Below, piece by piece: positions 63,219 through 64,000 of a stretch of DNA of 64,000 bases; positions within the stretch are counted from its first letter, which is position 1, and every line of letters starts with the position of its first letter. The stretch lies in contig JAXGMN010000013.1 in assembly GCA_040768665.1 (NCBI GenBank), positions 62,001-126,000 on the forward strand, in the 5' to 3' direction. The notes under the pieces are model-generated. The model was not told the origin of the DNA. It ran no database searches and saw only the letters and a list, made by a program, of their open reading frames with translations. Both the position numbers and the translations under genes were made by a program. This DNA is from JABWBD01 sp040768665 (lineage in GTDB: Bacteria > Planctomycetota > Planctomycetia > Pirellulales > Thermoguttaceae).

Positions 63219-64000
63219 CCAAGGAATACTTCGCTGGCGAATGTCCCGACCAGCCGAGGGTCCATGCAAGGCTGGCTGGCTACTACGTGCGGCAGCCGCT
63301 GATGGAAAGGGTCACGAGCATGGACCATGTGTCTGCCCGTGTGCTTGCCATCGAGCACGCGCTTTGCTCCGGGGATCCCGAGGCGAGCGCGGCGGCGGTC
63401 GCGGTGTTTTTCGGTCCGGTTGGGCGAGACTACACCTTCAGCGAATGGTTGAGCGCCTTTGGGCATTTGAAGGCCGGCATCCGAATCGCCGATCGCTTGG
63501 CGGCTGCAGTGTCGGGCGTCGCTCGAGGCGAATTGCTAAGTGTGCAGGCAGCGATGCTGCGGCAATTGGGAAAGCTCAGCGAGGCTACGGAGCGGGCAAG
63601 GGAGGCGGTGGCTGTTCTCGATGATGGCCGCCGGCCAGCCTCCGAGGCGGAGCAAGCCGCCAGGGCGGGAGCGCAGATGAACTTGGGAAACATCTATTAT
63701 CAGGCACGGCGATATCGCGAAGCCATGGAAAGCTACAACAGGACTATTGAGCTTCTCCGCCGTCCTCGGCCACGCAGTGGGGCCCTGCTCTCCCAGCTTG
63801 CTGCCGCACTGCAAAACCGCGGCAACTGTTTGACCAATCGGGGCTATTTGGAGCGAGGGCTCACGGATTACTGCCGGTCGATTGAAATCTACCAGCGACT
63901 AATGCATCAAGGGCACGACGAAGTGCGGCGTGATCTCTTGACGGCGCTGGCTTGCCGCGCCGATGCCCACGCAGACGGCCGAGACTATCCCAAAGCGTTT
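63160..64000 (+). CDS. STAND protein continuation with TPR repeats (partial)
   Basis: Open to the window end. From ATG 63160 (GGAG nine bases upstream) it reads MLDDWQLVFWDGTAQVVRLHPLTKEYF, the winged-helix/ARC2 end typical of NB-ARC proteins, then TPR units: AQMNLGNIYYQARRYREAMESYNRTIEL, NRGNCLTNRGYLERGLTDYCRSIEI and ADAHADGRDYPKAF. It overlaps the preceding frame by 59 bp. An intermediate piece, LQDTLDSLLGDGHYA, lies in the third frame at 63109-63153. So two single-base shifts separate this from the DUF4062 part; it is either a recent pseudogene, a sequencing error, or a genuinely split gene. Confidence 0.75.

Overview
The window reads as chromosomal DNA of a planctomycete, most likely of the order Pirellulales. 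The pointers are a DUF1559 pilin-like protein, the PVC-type small basic protein, a DUF1598-like secreted protein, a short lysine/arginine-rich conserved protein beginning MQDDKRLLRK, secreted Cys/Tyr-rich proteins with YRPVTT repeats or an RYFGYFPTLWRTWP motif, Tat-exported Gfo/Idh/MocA proteins, a sulfatase, URO-D-like proteins and large secreted carbohydrate-active proteins. The DNA is GC-rich, so long antisense open frames are common and were ignored. No rRNA, tRNA, CRISPR array or transposase gene was seen.

Layout. 1-5.5 kb: end of a metallophosphoesterase, a Tat-signal oxidoreductase, a HlyD-MacB-like pair, a collapsed alpha/beta hydrolase remnant and an acetyltransferase. 5.7-21 kb: mostly secreted or catabolic enzymes (six-hairpin glycosidase-like protein, DUF1598-like protein, membrane spermidine-synthase-like protein, hydroxyacid dehydrogenase plus HpcH aldolase, sulfatase, URO-D-like protein, clan GH-A-like enzyme). 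21-27.4 kb: a signalling cluster of receiver-degenerate GGDEF-CBS, FHA-degenerate EAL, and a Ser/Thr kinase fused to a tubulin-like domain. 27.7-37.1 kb: surface-protein, polysaccharide-export, glycosyltransferase and metallopeptidase genes plus a frameshifted acetyltransferase. 37.2-41 kb: ettA, DUF4112, larA and the small basic protein. 41-48.7 kb: a second signalling cluster (Cache-sensing Ser/Thr kinase, FHA-GAF-adenylate/guanylate cyclase, dual GGDEF protein, HAMP-receiver protein). 49-61 kb: two large secreted carbohydrate-active proteins, DUF1559, an ABC1/UbiB kinase, rpsU and a second Tat Gfo/Idh/MocA protein. 61.6-64 kb: a DUF4062-NB-ARC-TPR STAND protein, apparently frameshifted and cut by the window edge.

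The most striking non-coding feature is a set of about 90-150 bp palindromic elements, at least six outer-arm families, many sharing an inner GGGGACTGG...CCTGTCCCC core. The commonest (family A, about 120 bp, termini TAACCGTTCACG/CGTGAACGGTTA) behaves like a MITE: one copy is flanked by a perfect 9-bp direct repeat and two others by near-perfect ones. Almost all copies sit in the 5' leader of a gene, and one half-copy borders a truncated oxidoreductase.

Best candidates for something not well described: the kinase-tubulin fusion with its FHA-EAL neighbour, the MITE-like palindrome families, and the DUF4062 STAND protein.
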